Shown here: one piece after another, positions 62,536 through 64,000 of the stretch
Position numbering within the stretch: position 1 is the first letter of the stretch
Layout: each line of letters starts with the position of its first letter
From: Pelagibius sp040217155
GTDB taxonomy: Bacteria > Pseudomonadota > Alphaproteobacteria > Kiloniellales > Kiloniellaceae
Direction: 5' to 3'
Assembly: GCA_040217155.1 (NCBI GenBank)
Contig: JAVJNS010000005.1
Span: forward strand, 1-64,000
DNA: 64,000 bases
The notes under the pieces: generated by a model
Database searches by the model: none
Seen by the model: only the letters and a program-made list of their open reading frames with translations
What the model was told of the DNA's origin: nothing
Translations under genes and position numbers: made by a program

Positions 62536-63429
62536 ATGGAGCTCTATCAGGTCCGCTATTTCCTCGCCGTGGCCCGCAAGCTGCATTTCACTCAGGCCGC
62601 CGAGGAGGCCGGCGTCTCCCAGCCGGCGCTGACCAAGGCGATCAAGAAGCTTGAAGAGGAACTGGGCGCACCGCTGTTTCTGCGTCAGGGCCGGCAGGTG
62701 CTGCTCACCGACTTCGGCAAGGTAATGCGTGAGAAGCTGGAGCGCGTCGCGGCGGCGCGCGACGAGGCCGAAACGGCAGCGCGTCAGTTTCTCAAGCCGG
62801 CGGAGGTCCGCCTCAACGCCGGGGTCATGTGCACCATCGGCCCGCGCCCGCTGCTCGGCTTCCTCGACCGCTTCCGTCTTGAGCACCCCAGCATCGAACT
62901 ACACCTGCACGACGTCACTTCGGGCAACGCTCTCGACAAGTTGGGGGCCGGAGAAATCGACTGCGCCGTCCTCGCCTGCCCCGGCGGCAAGCTGCCGCGG
63001 CAACTGCGGGCCCAACGCCTCTACCGCGAACGCATGGTGGTCGCCTTTTCCGAAAGCCACCGTTTCAATACCGAACGGCAGGTGCGCTTCGGGGCCTTGA
63101 ACGGGGAGCGCTACATCGATCGCCTGCACTGCGAGTTCCGCGCCTCCTTCCTGGACGAGGTCGCGGCGCGGAAGATGGATCTCAGCTTTCCCTACGCCAG
63201 TGAGCGTGAAGACTGGATCCAGGGCATGATCGCCAGCGGCATGGGAATCTGCCTGCTGCCGGAGTTCAGCTTGCTGCAGCCAGATCTGGTGAAGCGCCCG
63301 GTGGTCGAGCCGAAACTCTACCGCAGCATCAACCTCGCGTTTCTGCCCGGCCACCAGTCCTCTCCCGGACTGAAGGCCCTGCTCGACCTTGCCGAGCGCC
63401 ACCTCTGGCCGGTAACAAGCGCTGACTAG
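62536..63429 (+). CDS. LysR-family regulator
   Basis: A 297-residue regulator. The winged helix occupies residues 1-60 (YFLAVARKLHFTQAAEEAGVSQPALTKAIKKLEEELG) and is followed by a LysR substrate-binding domain. GGAGAG precedes the ATG. It diverges from the cytochrome P460 gene across 121 bp, the usual arrangement for a LysR regulator and its target. An oxidative- or nitrosative-stress effector would fit, by inference only. Confidence 0.88.
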   Translation: MELYQVRYFLAVARKLHFTQAAEEAGVSQPALTKAIKKLEEELGAPLFLRQGRQVLLTDFGKVMREKLERVAAARDEAETAARQFLKPAEVRLNAGVMCTIGPRPLLGFLDRFRLEHPSIELHLHDVTSGNALDKLGAGEIDCAVLACPGGKLPRQLRAQRLYRERMVVAFSESHRFNTERQVRFGALNGERYIDRLHCEFRASFLDEVAARKMDLSFPYASEREDWIQGMIASGMGICLLPEFSLLQPDLVKRPVVEPKLYRSINLAFLPGHQSSPGLKALLDLAERHLWPVTSAD

Positions 63430-63440
63430 AGCTAAGCACT

Positions 63441-63716
63441 TCAGCGAAACTGATACTGGCGCTCAAGCTCGGCAAGACGAAACAATCGACGGGACGAACC
63501 CGCTTCAGCCAATCTTGCCGAAGCGTAGTCCTGAACCTCCCGGCTGGCGCCGATATCCAGCGCGGTTGCCGCGCCCAGCGGGCGGCGCACCCAGCGTTGT
63601 CCGCTACGCTCCGTCGTTCTGGCGCGAAACAGTGCCGACAGTTTGTCGATGACCCCGGCCCGGTATTCTGGGTTGGCCAGGCTGATCCTTTGGCGCTGCG
63701 TTTCGGTGACGGTCAT
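63441..63716 (-). CDS. Small hypothetical protein
   Basis: A 91-residue protein from ATG 63716, preceded by GGAGAAAG. The visible sequence starts MTVTETQRQRISLANPEYRAG and is followed by a basic, helix-rich region (KLSALFRARTTERSGQRW). No known motif is seen. It converges with the LysR gene at 63429 and diverges from the partial LysR at 63826 across 109 AT-rich bases, which is where both promoters must lie. Confidence 0.55.
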   Translation of the reverse strand: MTVTETQRQRISLANPEYRAGVIDKLSALFRARTTERSGQRWVRRPLGAATALDIGASREVQDYASARLAEAGSSRRLFRLAELERQYQFR

Positions 63717-63825
63717 GGCTTTCTCCATCGTTCGGAACCGTGTTGGAGGAAACCTATGCCCTGACATCTTCAAGGATAATATGCTATATATGGGCAATAC
63801 TATCCCGAATAATGGGTCAATTAGC

Positions 63826-64000
63826 ATGAACCTGCATACCGCCATGTCGGTCTTTGTCGAGGTCGCAAGGGCCGGCGGCTTCGCCGAAGCCGCGCGCAAG
63901 TTGGGGATGTCGACCACGGCTGTCAGCCGCCATGTCAGCGAACTGGAGCAGGACTTGGGTGTCGCGCTGCTGCGCCGGACGACTCGCCATGTCAGCCTGA
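63826..64000 (+). CDS. LysR-family regulator, N-terminal part, cut by window end
   Basis: 58 codons of an open frame from ATG 63826 to the window edge. MNLHTAMSVFVEVARAGGFAEAARKLGMSTTAVSRHVSELEQDLG is a complete LysR helix-turn-helix. The rest lies outside the window. It is divergent from the small gene at 63441-63716. Confidence 0.85.
   Translation, partial: MNLHTAMSVFVEVARAGGFAEAARKLGMSTTAVSRHVSELEQDLGVALLRRTTRHVSL

Overview
The window is GC-rich, densely coding DNA with alphaproteobacterial gene content: TTT and Liv transporters, PA2778/PA2779-type genes, TPR adenylate cyclases and an NAD-linked Fds formate dehydrogenase. A Rhodospirillales-like heterotroph is the most natural guess, but it rests on gene content only. 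I saw no rRNA, tRNA, CRISPR array, integrase or transposase. The window is best read as chromosomal catabolic and transport territory.

Layout. Positions 45-8396 hold a PQQ sugar dehydrogenase, two unrecognised proteins, a Bcr/CflA drug exporter, a PAS-GGDEF diguanylate cyclase with an in-frame stop in its leader, and a PA2778/PA2779 pair. Positions 8591-27049 form one long minus-strand oxalate/formate block. In transcription order it holds a GntR regulator, oxalyl-CoA decarboxylase, formyl-CoA:oxalate CoA-transferase, a free-standing 10-formyl-THF-hydrolase-like formyltransferase, formate-THF ligase, a universal stress protein, a TctCBA tripartite carboxylate transporter, a divergent SucCD-like acyl-CoA ligase, and NAD-dependent formate dehydrogenase with fused FdsG-FdsB. 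A GGTATAC-type palindrome occurs upstream of gntR, tctC and sucC, so the block looks like one regulon.

Positions 27316-32820 hold a LacI-regulator remnant, two glutamine-synthetase-like ligases, an FGGY kinase and an SDR dehydrogenase. Positions 32876-36480 hold a flippase and then about 2 kb of poorly coding DNA with two short tandem arrays. Positions 36494-43062 are mixed single genes, including a TPR adenylate cyclase. Positions 43152-51357 are a polyamine-type locus: a DeoR regulator and TIM-barrel protein diverge from a PotDABC-like ABC transporter, a 2-oxoglutarate oxygenase, a cysteine hydrolase and a PuuD-like hydrolase, with most coding ends overlapping. Positions 51364-53691 are the homogentisate pathway genes (hmgA and a fumarylacetoacetase-like gene). 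Positions 54941-59697 are a branched-chain amino-acid-type ABC transporter. The right end carries a carboxymuconolactone decarboxylase, a DadA-like oxidase, a cytochrome P460 and two LysR regulators, the last cut by the window edge.

How the genes work together. In the oxalate block the transporter would import a di/tricarboxylate, most simply oxalate. Frc would load it with CoA and Oxc would decarboxylate oxalyl-CoA to formyl-CoA. The C1 unit would leave as formate, to be oxidised by Fds for NADH or attached to tetrahydrofolate by Fhs. The SucCD-like ligase and the orphan formyltransferase are the two parts without an obvious place in the textbook pathway, and they are the most interesting proteins here.
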